From contig NZ_CAMHRZ010000018.1 of NCBI RefSeq assembly GCF_946187255.1, positions 1 to 23,750 on the forward strand: DNA of 23,750 bases, written 5' to 3'. This stretch comes from an uncultured Ruminococcus sp. (GTDB lineage Bacteria > Bacillota > Clostridia > Oscillospirales > Ruminococcaceae). The translations under genes and the position numbers were made by a program. The notes beneath the pieces were generated by a model, which searched no databases, was not told the origin of the DNA, and saw only the letters and a list, made by a program, of their open reading frames with translations. Of the stretch, positions 16,122 to 22,546 are shown in pieces (positions within the stretch are counted from its first letter, which is position 1; each line of letters begins with the position of its first letter).

Positions 16122-17216
16122 TCACTCCGAAAGGCTTTTGCGCCAGAATTCAAGATTTCGGTCGAAGGAAAAATCATCCTCCCATTTTTTCAGAGAAGCG
16201 CTGCTGTGCTCCTTCCACTTGTCAAGGTCGGAAGAAAGCTCCAGCACAGCCTTTGTCCAGCCGTCGATGCTCTCCTTGTCGTCCACCAGCAGTCCTGTCA
16301 CGCCGTCGGCAACAACGGTGTTGTTTATGCCGATGTCGGAGGCTATGGCAGGCAGACCCGTAGCCATGTACTGCACCAGCTTAAAGCCGCCCTTTCCCAG
16401 TGAACGCTTGATGTTCAGCAGAGGCATTATGCCTATATGTGCTTTAAGCATCTCGCCCAGCACTATATCCCTCTTCCAGAGGATATTCTTTATCTCGATA
16501 TATTTCGTATCACATTTCAGCGGCAGATTGCATATAACTGTCAGCGTCAGCTTTTTGCCTGTCTTTTCACTGACTTCCTTAGCCGCTTTGTCCAGCGCGG
16601 GAACCACGTTCTTTATGTGTTTTAGCCCCGATGAAGCTCCCACCCACAGTATATTTACCTTGTCATTAAATGTCTTTTCGCGTATCCTGTTGAGTTCGGC
16701 TTTGTCCGCCACCATAAAATCACCGTCGGTGGTGGGCAGCAGCGAGACTCTGTCTCTGCACTTTTTGTTCAGCATATTTTTAAGATAATCACTGGTAACG
16801 GTTATCCTGTTGCTGTACTTTTGAAGAAGTCTTGCTTCCGCTCTGGTTATCTCGTTTATCCCGAAGATATCGTCATCAAAATCCCATATAACATTGGTGT
16901 TTTTCAGTATATGCTCATACATCAGGTCAATGGGGAACACGCACACCTTAGGTACTGCCGCCCTCAGTATCACTACAGTATCGGGCTTTGAGATGATATC
17001 GGCTGCAAAATTGTAAAGGTTCCTGAAAAATATCATCAGGTGATATTCTATCTTGCAGATAAGAGTGGGTGAGTCGGTATACTTCCTGTACATTTTTTCG
17101 GTGACGGTAAATCTGTTGGTCACCTTTGCATCCTTGATCTTTTCGGTATACTGCAATATCCTGTAATAGCTGGCTGCATGAGTGAAGCCTCTTGTGTACA
17201 CTGATACTTTTTTCAT
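16122..17216 (-). CDS. GT4-like glycosyltransferase with an atypical donor motif
   Basis: This 364-residue protein has a GT-B architecture: a VYTRGFTHAASYYRI N-terminus, NILWVGASSGLKHIKNVVPALD in the middle, and GGFKLVQYMATGLPAIASDIGINNTVVADGVTGLLV near the C-terminus, typical of the GT4 donor domain. Where GT4 enzymes usually have E-x7-E, the lineup here gives Lys and Gln around GGFKLVQYMATG, so catalysis may differ or use another residue. The start is the ATG at 17216, 11 nt behind GGAGG; an ATG at 17225 is only 2 nt from it. A longer in-frame reading back to 17336 lacks a ribosome site and family similarity. A 159-nt spacer separates it from the pyruvyl-transferase-like gene. Confidence 0.85.
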   Translation of the reverse strand: MKKVSVYTRGFTHAASYYRILQYTEKIKDAKVTNRFTVTEKMYRKYTDSPTLICKIEYHLMIFFRNLYNFAADIISKPDTVVILRAAVPKVCVFPIDLMYEHILKNTNVIWDFDDDIFGINEITRAEARLLQKYSNRITVTSDYLKNMLNKKCRDRVSLLPTTDGDFMVADKAELNRIREKTFNDKVNILWVGASSGLKHIKNVVPALDKAAKEVSEKTGKKLTLTVICNLPLKCDTKYIEIKNILWKRDIVLGEMLKAHIGIMPLLNIKRSLGKGGFKLVQYMATGLPAIASDIGINNTVVADGVTGLLVDDKESIDGWTKAVLELSSDLDKWKEHSSASLKKWEDDFSFDRNLEFWRKSLSE

Positions 17217-17375
17217 CTTGACCATGTCCTCCGATAAAGCGTAAAACGCCGCGATCCTTATAGTAAACGGGAAAAATGATCTCCGAGAGGATACAAATAA
17301 TGCCGTTTGCCATCGGATCCCGACTATTTTTCGCAATAGTGTTTATCCCGATCACAGTGTCCGATCGTTTCTTTG
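17217..17375 (-). other. 159-nt spacer inside the polysaccharide operon
   Basis: This gap between the pyruvyl-transferase-like gene and the GT4 gene is long for this operon. It contains the GGAGG ribosome site (near 17227-17231) and a 6-bp hairpin (ACTATT 17323-17328, AATAGT 17335-17340) without a T-tract. I see no convincing promoter or terminator. A second minus-strand frame stays open across it but has no ribosome site of its own. Confidence 0.4.
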
Positions 17376-18515
17376 TTAGTTCTTCATTGAGTCGGAAAGA
17401 TAATCCCAAGACTTCTTCCTCAGCTTGTCGATATTTTCGTGTACCTTGTTATAATCGGTGGTTGCGTCAAGGAACCTGTCCTCCCAGACATCCTCCACCA
17501 CACGATCCTTCATTCCCGCTATGGAAAGCAGAGATTCCAGTCTTGAAAAAGTATTCTTGCTGCTGTCAGCGCTGTGACGTCTGAACACCAGCAGCTTTTT
17601 GCGGTAAAGAATGGAAAAGACCGTTCCGTGATAGGAATCGGTGCATACATATTCGGCGTTTTTTATCGCGTTCACAAAATGCGAGGGATCGGGGTTATCC
17701 ACGAACTTTGCTTTCAGCTTGTAGTCGTACTCCGATATCTCACCGAAAAAGGGCATCATCACGATGGGCAGCCCGGTCTTCTTTGCAAGTTTCAGGACGC
17801 ATTTGCGCGGTTCGTTCCTGTTGCCGAGAAGATAGCAGAATATGTATTTTCCCTCTGCCACAGGCTTTTCGGGCATTATCTCGTCCCAGTCCTCAGCCTT
17901 GAAAAGCAGTGTGGGATCGCATACCACAGGCACCTGTCTGCCTGTCAGCTGCTTTACTATCTTCTGACCTCTCTTTTCGCGGACGGAGATATGGTCGAAT
18001 TTTTTCAGAAATTCGGCATAGGAACTTTTCAGCAGCGTCGGCACCTCAGAAACGCCGAAACTGGGCGCGTAAGCCACACGCTTTGTACTTTTTCTGAGCC
18101 AGTTGAGGGTATAAAAATCGGAACCGCTGTTTATCGGATTCCACACCTGATCGCTGCCGAGAACAGCCATACTGTATTTGCCCGCAGCCTTTTTGAGTTC
18201 ATCATAACCCACATATTTCGGGGAAGCGACCATATACTTGTCAACAAAAGCATCGAAAGCCTTGTTGCGCCTGTCTATCATAGTCTTGTTCTTGCGCTGG
18301 AAGACCTTCCTCTTCAGCACCGAAAAGCGCTCAGCCATGATGGATGGGATGAGCAGCTGTATAAGATACTTGTATGCGGTCTTTTTGGTCTTGACATATT
18401 TGATATACTCATTGTCATACCCGAGCCTTGTTACAGCTTTCTGTGTGGCGTATGACTGCAAAACGCTGCCGAAATTCCTTATATTTGGGCAAACGACCAC
18501 AGCGACCTTTTTCAT
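17376..18515 (-). CDS. Polysaccharide pyruvyl transferase family protein
   Basis: This 379-residue protein fits the CsaB/WcaK-like polysaccharide pyruvyl transferase family: NFGSVLQSYATQKAVTRLGY at residues 14-33, AVLGSDQVWNP (117-127), RVAYAPSFG (146-154), and TDSYHGTVFSILY with His296, the family's conserved histidine motif. Enzymes of this family move pyruvate from phosphoenolpyruvate to form a ketal on a sugar, giving the polymer negative charge; some homologues in capsule loci act as glycosyltransferases instead. The C-terminus is basic and helical. ATG at 18515 has GGGGTG about 7 nt upstream. It is the first gene behind the terminator at 18594-18628, so its expression may rely on readthrough. 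Confidence 0.88.
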   Translation of the reverse strand: MKKVAVVVCPNIRNFGSVLQSYATQKAVTRLGYDNEYIKYVKTKKTAYKYLIQLLIPSIMAERFSVLKRKVFQRKNKTMIDRRNKAFDAFVDKYMVASPKYVGYDELKKAAGKYSMAVLGSDQVWNPINSGSDFYTLNWLRKSTKRVAYAPSFGVSEVPTLLKSSYAEFLKKFDHISVREKRGQKIVKQLTGRQVPVVCDPTLLFKAEDWDEIMPEKPVAEGKYIFCYLLGNRNEPRKCVLKLAKKTGLPIVMMPFFGEISEYDYKLKAKFVDNPDPSHFVNAIKNAEYVCTDSYHGTVFSILYRKKLLVFRRHSADSSKNTFSRLESLLSIAGMKDRVVEDVWEDRFLDATTDYNKVHENIDKLRKKSWDYLSDSMKN

Positions 18516-18593
18516 ATCAAATCACCCCGTATCTCAAAAAGCTGCCTGCAAACACGGAAAATGGGTGCCTGCAAGCGCAAATGTCAATTACAT

Positions 18594-18628
18594 AAAAAAC
18601 GGTGCAATATCACAGCGGAACTGCACCG
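18594..18628 (-). terminator. Intrinsic terminator right after the initiating transferase gene
   Basis: On the minus strand a 7-bp stem (CGGTGCA at 18622-18628 region, TGCACCG, plus-strand arms 18600-18606 and 18622-18628) with a 15-nt loop is followed immediately by six T (plus-strand A at 18594-18599). It starts 13 nt after the transferase stop codon and lies 79 nt before the next gene. It has the form of a Rho-independent terminator within what otherwise looks like a single operon. Confidence 0.75.
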
Positions 18629-18641
18629 GATCTTTTATTTC

Positions 18642-19361
18642 TTAGGAATTGCCTATCTTGAATACAAAAAGAATAGTTTTTATGATAATTTTAATATCAA
18701 CAGCTAAAGAACGATCCATTATGTACTTTCTGTCAAGCTCGATCTGTTCTTCTTTAGTCAGAGAATTCTTGCCGCCTATCTGCCAGTAGCAGGAAAGTCC
18801 CGGATTTACCATAAGTCTTTCATCGGGAAGAAGTGCCTGCTCTCTGGGTATGAAAGGTCTGGGTCCCACAACGGACATCTCGCCTTTCAGGATATTTATC
18901 AGCTGAGGCAGCTCGTCGATGGAGGTCTTTCTGATTAGATGACCGATCTTGGTTATACGCGGGTCATTCTTTATCTTAAATGTAGCGCCTTTGCACTCGT
19001 CCTTAGCCAGAAGCTCTTCAAAACGCTTGTCGGCTTTTTTATACATGGAACGGAATTTGTAGATCTTGAAGATCTTGCCGTTTCTTCCCACTCTTTCCTG
19101 CAGATATATGGGACTGCCGAAATCGTCGATCACGATCAGTACCATTACGGCAAGCATGAGAGGTGAAAGCACCGTCAGTGCCACGAGGGAACATACAATG
19201 TCAAAAAACCTTTTGATCGCATCGTATACGGGTTTGCTTTGATAGATGCCGTGGGAAGATACGGTGATCTTGCTTTCCTGCAAGGTCTTCTCACTGAAAG
19301 AAGACATCTCTATGTTGCCGCTCAGGACAGTTGCATCAGGTTGTACATTTAAATTAGTCAT
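18642..19361 (-). CDS. Initiating phosphoglycosyl transferase (bacterial sugar transferase family)
   Basis: This 239-residue protein is a monotopic phosphoglycosyl transferase of the WcaJ/EpsL/PglC type. After an N-terminal tail of about 45 residues, a hydrophobic re-entrant helix (FFDIVCSLVALTVLSPLML, 52-70) anchors it in the membrane; then come KIYKFRSMYKKAD (99-111), the catalytic Asp149-Glu150 dyad in IDELPQLINILKGEMSVVGPRP, and the C-terminal GLSCYWQIGGK motif. It transfers a sugar-1-phosphate from a UDP-sugar to undecaprenyl phosphate, starting the repeat unit. It is the first gene of the operon, with a good promoter about 200 nt upstream. GAGGA 10 nt before the ATG supports the start. 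The short form lacks the large membrane domain of WbaP-like enzymes. The sugar is unknown. Confidence 0.93.
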   Translation of the reverse strand: MTNLNVQPDATVLSGNIEMSSFSEKTLQESKITVSSHGIYQSKPVYDAIKRFFDIVCSLVALTVLSPLMLAVMVLIVIDDFGSPIYLQERVGRNGKIFKIYKFRSMYKKADKRFEELLAKDECKGATFKIKNDPRITKIGHLIRKTSIDELPQLINILKGEMSVVGPRPFIPREQALLPDERLMVNPGLSCYWQIGGKNSLTKEEQIELDRKYIMDRSLAVDIKIIIKTILFVFKIGNS

Positions 19362-19564
19362 TTTTAATTCCTCATTAATACAAAATTAAACCGCAGTATT
19401 AAATACCGAACAGAATGAGTCTTTGAATTTGATGGAACGCCATGATCCGCGCACAAATTTCCCGACCTGCGGACAGACCATGTAATCATTTACAGGATAC
19501 TTTTACAGGGGTAAATGGACCCCGTGTCAGACCCCGCATGATTTGTTAAATAATATACTTCATC
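19362..19564 (-). promoter_or_regulatory. Long structured 5' leader of the polysaccharide operon
   Basis: From the predicted start near 19564 to the ATG at 19361 lie about 200 nt without a reading frame of note. On the minus strand they can form several hairpins: an ACA-GGGGT / ACCCC-TGT helix around 19503-19527 followed by AAAA, TGTAA-ATGA-TTACA (19481-19494), and a TCCGC / GCGGA pair (19446-19450 with 19469-19473). No known riboswitch consensus was recognised. The length is unusual for a simple leader and suggests attenuation or antitermination control, which is inference. Together with 19600-19862 it forms a 501-bp intergenic region without genes. Confidence 0.45.
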
Positions 19565-19570
19565 TAAGAT

Positions 19571-19599
19571 AGTATACCACATAATACTCATAAAGTCAA
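19571..19599 (-). promoter_or_regulatory. Sigma-A-type promoter of the polysaccharide operon
   Basis: Minus strand: -35 TTGACT (19594-19599), 17-nt spacer, -10 TATACT (19571-19576), a near-consensus promoter. Transcription should begin near 19564. It points to the phosphoglycosyl transferase gene and is the only strong leftward promoter in this intergenic region. Confidence 0.78.
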
Positions 19600-19677
19600 G
19601 GACTTTTCGAGCTTTGACAGCGCAGGATGTTAAAACATAGTGATGTAAATTGTGGATGATTTGGGCATATTTGTCAA

Positions 19678-19698
19678 AATAAGTTTATATAACTTATT
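19678..19698. repeat. Operator-like palindrome between the divergent promoters
   Basis: AATAAGTT-TATAT-AACTTATT, an 8-bp perfect inverted repeat with a 5-nt centre. It lies about 80 bp upstream of the leftward promoter -35 and about 100 bp upstream of the rightward one. Its form fits a dimeric DNA-binding protein site. It shares a TATATAA-type core with the palindrome at 19829-19846. Confidence 0.45.
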
Positions 19699-19799
19699 CA
19701 TTCTGAAAGCACATTGGGCTTATAATGCATCCGGAAGGATGAGGCTGTATAATTTTTCTTAATTGGTTAATAAATATCCTGAAATTAAAGCCCAGTTAC

Positions 19800-19828
19800 T
19801 TGACTTTGTAATAGAAATATTGTAAAAT
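19800..19828 (+). promoter_or_regulatory. Sigma-A-type promoter of the manC-GT4 pair
   Basis: -35 TTGACT (19800-19805), 17-nt spacer, -10 TAAAAT (19823-19828). The start site should fall near 19835, inside the palindrome at 19829-19846, giving a short leader of about 28 nt to the ATG at 19863. The -35 hexamer is the same as in the divergent polysaccharide promoter. Confidence 0.75.
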
Positions 19829-19846
19829 AGAACTATATAAAGTTCT
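19829..19846. repeat. Palindrome over the predicted transcription start of manC
   Basis: AGAACT-ATATAA-AGTTCT, a 6-bp perfect inverted repeat directly downstream of the -10 box and spanning the expected +1. In this position it could be a repressor operator, or in RNA a small hairpin at the 5' end. GGGGGAT (19851-19857) follows as the ribosome binding site. Confidence 0.45.
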
Positions 19847-19862
19847 GTTCGGGGGATAAAGA

Positions 19863-21194
19863 ATGAACATAATCTTATTGTCGGGCGGCAGCGGCAAAAG
19901 GCTGTGGCCGCTCTCAAATGATATACAAAGCAAACAGTTCATACGCCTTTTCAAGAATGATGAAGGCGGCTATGAGTCTATGCTCCAGCGCGTTTACAGG
20001 CAGATAAAGTCTGTGAGCGATGCGAGGATAACTATTGCTACTTCACGGACTCAGGTCAGTGCTATAAAAAATCAGCTCGGTGATAAGGTATCTATATGCA
20101 TCGAGCCCTGCAGAAGGGACACTTTCCCTGCCATCGCACTTGCGTCGGCGTATCTCTGCGATGTGCTGGAGACGGACAGGGACGAGTGTATAATGGTGTG
20201 TCCTGTTGACCCCTATGTTGACAACAGCTACTATGAATGCGTAAGGTCGCTGGAGGACGTTGTATTGCAGAACGATACGGGACTCACGCTCATGGGTATC
20301 GAGCCCACCTATCCCTCAGACAAGTACGGGTATATCATTCCCGAAGAAAAGGCGGAGATAAGCCGTGTCAGGTCTTTCAAGGAAAAGCCCGACAAGGAGA
20401 CCGCGAAGAAGTATCTCGAACAGGGCGCTCTCTGGAATGCGGGCGTGTTTGCCTTCAGGCTGGGTTATATCCTCGATAAGGTAAAGGATATAACGGGCTT
20501 TGAGAGCTATGAGGAGATACTGAATAACTACGAGAAGCTGAACAAGATATCCTTTGACTACGCGGTGGTGGAAAAGGAGAACTCCATAAGGGTGGTGCGC
20601 TATTCGGGCAACTGGAAGGACGTAGGCACCTGGAATATGATGACAGAGGTAATGGCTGATCCCTCAAAGGGCGATGTTACGCTGGATGAGACCTGCGAGA
20701 ACACACAGGTCGTTAACGAGCTGGGAATACCCGTGCTTTGCATGGGGTGCCATAATATGGTTATAGCTGTCAGCGGCGACGGCATACTTGTTTCCGACAA
20801 AGAGCGCAGCGGCTATATGAAGCCCTATGTTGAAAAGATCGCGGGTACGGCGCATTTTGCTGAGAAATCGTGGGGAACGTATACGGTCATAGATACCGAA
20901 CCCGAAGCGATGACGGTGAAGATCAAGCTGTTTGCGGGCAACCGCATGAACTATCAGAGCCACAATTACCGTGATGAAGTGTGGACGGTGCTTTCGGGCG
21001 AGGGCAGGTTTATCATTGAGGGCGAGGAGATACCCGTAAAACAGGGCGATACAGTGTCCGCAAAGGCGGGCATGAAGCATACTGTCATCGCGGAGACCGA
21101 TATGAGCATCCTTGAGGTGCAGATAGGTAAGGATATCAGCAGGAAGGACAAGATCGTATACGGCAGCGAACACTGCCCGTCAGGCGATAAATAG
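19863..21194 (+). CDS. manC: Mannose-1-phosphate guanylyltransferase with cupin domain
   Basis: This 443-residue protein makes GDP-mannose from GTP and mannose-1-phosphate. The N-terminal nucleotidyltransferase domain (1 to about 270) has LLSGGSGKRLWPLS (5-18), EPCRRDTFPAIALA (81-94), a VCPVDPYV motif, FKEKPDK (172-178) and FDYAVVEKE (231-239). The C-terminal cupin (about 335-430), equivalent to the type II phosphomannose isomerase half of ManC/AlgA, starts with KSWGTY. In its first cupin motif QSHNYRDEVW, His367 and Glu372 are kept but the second histidine of HxH is Tyr369; His406 is present. Isomerase activity is therefore doubtful. GGGGGAT precedes the ATG by about 5 nt. It is divergent from the polysaccharide operon and followed by a GT4 gene, which suggests that mannose (or a GDP-mannose-derived sugar) enters the polymer. 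Confidence 0.92.
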   Translation: MNIILLSGGSGKRLWPLSNDIQSKQFIRLFKNDEGGYESMLQRVYRQIKSVSDARITIATSRTQVSAIKNQLGDKVSICIEPCRRDTFPAIALASAYLCDVLETDRDECIMVCPVDPYVDNSYYECVRSLEDVVLQNDTGLTLMGIEPTYPSDKYGYIIPEEKAEISRVRSFKEKPDKETAKKYLEQGALWNAGVFAFRLGYILDKVKDITGFESYEEILNNYEKLNKISFDYAVVEKENSIRVVRYSGNWKDVGTWNMMTEVMADPSKGDVTLDETCENTQVVNELGIPVLCMGCHNMVIAVSGDGILVSDKERSGYMKPYVEKIAGTAHFAEKSWGTYTVIDTEPEAMTVKIKLFAGNRMNYQSHNYRDEVWTVLSGEGRFIIEGEEIPVKQGDTVSAKAGMKHTVIAETDMSILEVQIGKDISRKDKIVYGSEHCPSGDK

Positions 21195-21261
21195 ATCTGC
21201 GTGTGTGATCCGTCGGTGTGCGGCGGGCGCGGACATCAAATAATTGTATGGGGCTGAAATA

Positions 21262-22416
21262 ATGAAGAAGATCTTACATATTTCCAAGTATTACTATCCG
21301 TTTATGGGCGGTATCGAAGAGGTGGCGGCTGACATCACCTCTGCGCTGCGCGGTGAAGGGTATGAGCAGAAGATAATCTGCTTCAATGAGGATTCCACCA
21401 CCGACGGCATGACCACCCATCGCGGTGAAACGGTACACGATGAGATAGACGGCGTTGAGGTCATTCGCTGCGGAACGGCTGTAAAGGTGGCTTCGCAGGC
21501 ACTTTCGGTGACTTACTACAACGAGCTGAAAAAGGTGATGGAGGGTTTCAGACCCGACATCGTGGTATTTCATTATCCCAACCCGTTCGTTTCGGAGATG
21601 CTGCTGAGATACAAGGATATGGATTTCAAGCTGGTGGTGTACTGGCATCTTGATATAATCAAGCAGAAGATGCTGGGAAAACTGTTCTACCGCCAGAATA
21701 TCGAACTGCTTGAAAGGGCGGACAGGGTCATCGCCACAAGCCCGAACTATATCAAGGGCAGCCCCTTTTTAAGGCGCTATAAAGACAAGTGTACGGTGAT
21801 ACCAAACTGTATAAACAACGAACGTCTGAAGGTCACTCCCGAAGTCGAAAGGCTGGCGGCGAAGATACGCAGGAAGTATAAGGATAAAGTGATATGCTTC
21901 GGGCTTGGCAGACATACTGCATACAAGGGCTTCATCAAGCTGGTGGAAGCGAGCCGTTATCTTGACGACCGATTTGCTGTGCTTATCGGCGGCAAGGGCG
22001 AGCTTACGGGCGAGCTGATGAAAGCGGCAGCTGGTGACAGCAAAGTGCATTTTCTCGGAAAGATCAGCGATAACGAGCTTATCGCCTGCCTGCTGGCGTG
22101 TGATATCTTCTGCTTCCCGTCGGTGACAAAGAATGAGGCGTTCGGCATCGCGCTGGCGGAGGGTATGTACTTCGGCAAGCCTGCGGTGACGTTTACGATA
22201 AAGGGCAGCGGTGTCAACTATGTAAATGTCAGTGATGTTACCGGACTTGAATGCCCGAACTCCGACAGCTGGGCGTATGCTAAGGCGCTTGAAAAGCTGG
22301 CGGACGACCCCGAACTGAGAGAGAAGCTGGGAAATGCGGGCAGAGAACGTGTGCTTGCAAAATTCACCTACGACATCTTCTGCAATAATCTCAGGAAAAT
22401 GCTGGAAGAACTTTAA
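21262..22416 (+). CDS. GT4-family glycosyltransferase, probable mannosyltransferase
   Basis: This 384-residue GT-B enzyme opens with KILHISKYYYPFMGGIEEVAADI, the glycine-rich acceptor-domain signature of GT4. The donor domain contains VICFGLGRHTAYKGFIKLVEA (210-230), KVHFLGKISDNELIACLLACDIF, and NEAFGIALAEGMYFGKPAV with the Glu292/Glu300 E-x7-E pair. It should transfer a sugar with retention of configuration at the cytoplasmic face. Being co-directional with manC, 67 nt behind it and before a terminator, suggests GDP-mannose as donor; this is inference. The ATG at 21262 has GGGG 8 nt upstream; an in-frame TTG at 21244 lacks a ribosome site. Confidence 0.9.
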   Translation: MKKILHISKYYYPFMGGIEEVAADITSALRGEGYEQKIICFNEDSTTDGMTTHRGETVHDEIDGVEVIRCGTAVKVASQALSVTYYNELKKVMEGFRPDIVVFHYPNPFVSEMLLRYKDMDFKLVVYWHLDIIKQKMLGKLFYRQNIELLERADRVIATSPNYIKGSPFLRRYKDKCTVIPNCINNERLKVTPEVERLAAKIRRKYKDKVICFGLGRHTAYKGFIKLVEASRYLDDRFAVLIGGKGELTGELMKAAAGDSKVHFLGKISDNELIACLLACDIFCFPSVTKNEAFGIALAEGMYFGKPAVTFTIKGSGVNYVNVSDVTGLECPNSDSWAYAKALEKLADDPELREKLGNAGRERVLAKFTYDIFCNNLRKMLEEL

Positions 22417-22429
22417 TAACGATGATGAT

Positions 22430-22460
22430 AAGGCATCCTTTTCGGAGGGTGCCTTTTGTT
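22430..22460 (+). terminator. Rho-independent terminator after the GT4 gene
   Basis: Stem AAGGCATCC (22430-22438) with GGGTGCCTT (22447-22455), one G-T pair, an 8-nt loop, and a TT-GTT tail after the final TT. It begins 14 nt after the stop codon and ends the manC-GT4 transcript. Confidence 0.8.
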
Positions 22461-22478
22461 ATGCCGAAAAAAGGCAGC

Positions 22479-22509
22479 AAAAAAACGGCAGCTCCCGAAG
22501 AAGCTGCCG
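22479..22509 (-). terminator. Rho-independent terminator of the secreted-protein gene
   Basis: Minus strand: perfect 8-bp stem CGGCAGCT / AGCTGCCG (arms 22502-22509 and 22486-22493) with an 8-nt loop, followed by seven T (plus-strand A at 22479-22485). It lies 38 nt beyond the stop codon of the convergent gene. Confidence 0.87.
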
Positions 22510-22546
22510 AAATAAATACTATATGATAATATCAGTCGTCGCTGAA

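Noticed and set aside
17217..17336. N-terminal extension of the GT4-like protein to 17336
   Set aside because: The extension has no ribosome site and does not resemble a glycosyltransferase N-terminus, whereas MKKVSVYTRGF at 17216 does, with GGAGG upstream.
17323..17340. ACTATT/AATAGT hairpin in the operon spacer as a terminator
   Set aside because: It is a weak AT-rich 6-bp stem without a following T-tract in the direction of transcription.
16948..17409. Second minus-strand frame bridging the 159-nt spacer
   Set aside because: It overlaps the end of the pyruvyl-transferase-like gene and the start of the GT4 gene in another frame, has no ribosome site, and most of it is antiphase to a real gene. 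A decayed gene remnant cannot be excluded but is not supported.
19721..19753. TATAAT sequences at 19721-19726 and 19748-19753 as extra rightward promoters
   Set aside because: Neither has a -35-like hexamer at 16-18 nt or an extended -10, while TTGACT-N17-TAAAAT downstream is much better.
21195..21261. Terminator between manC and the GT4 gene
   Set aside because: Only a weak imperfect pairing is possible and there is no T-tract, so the two genes are taken as co-transcribed.
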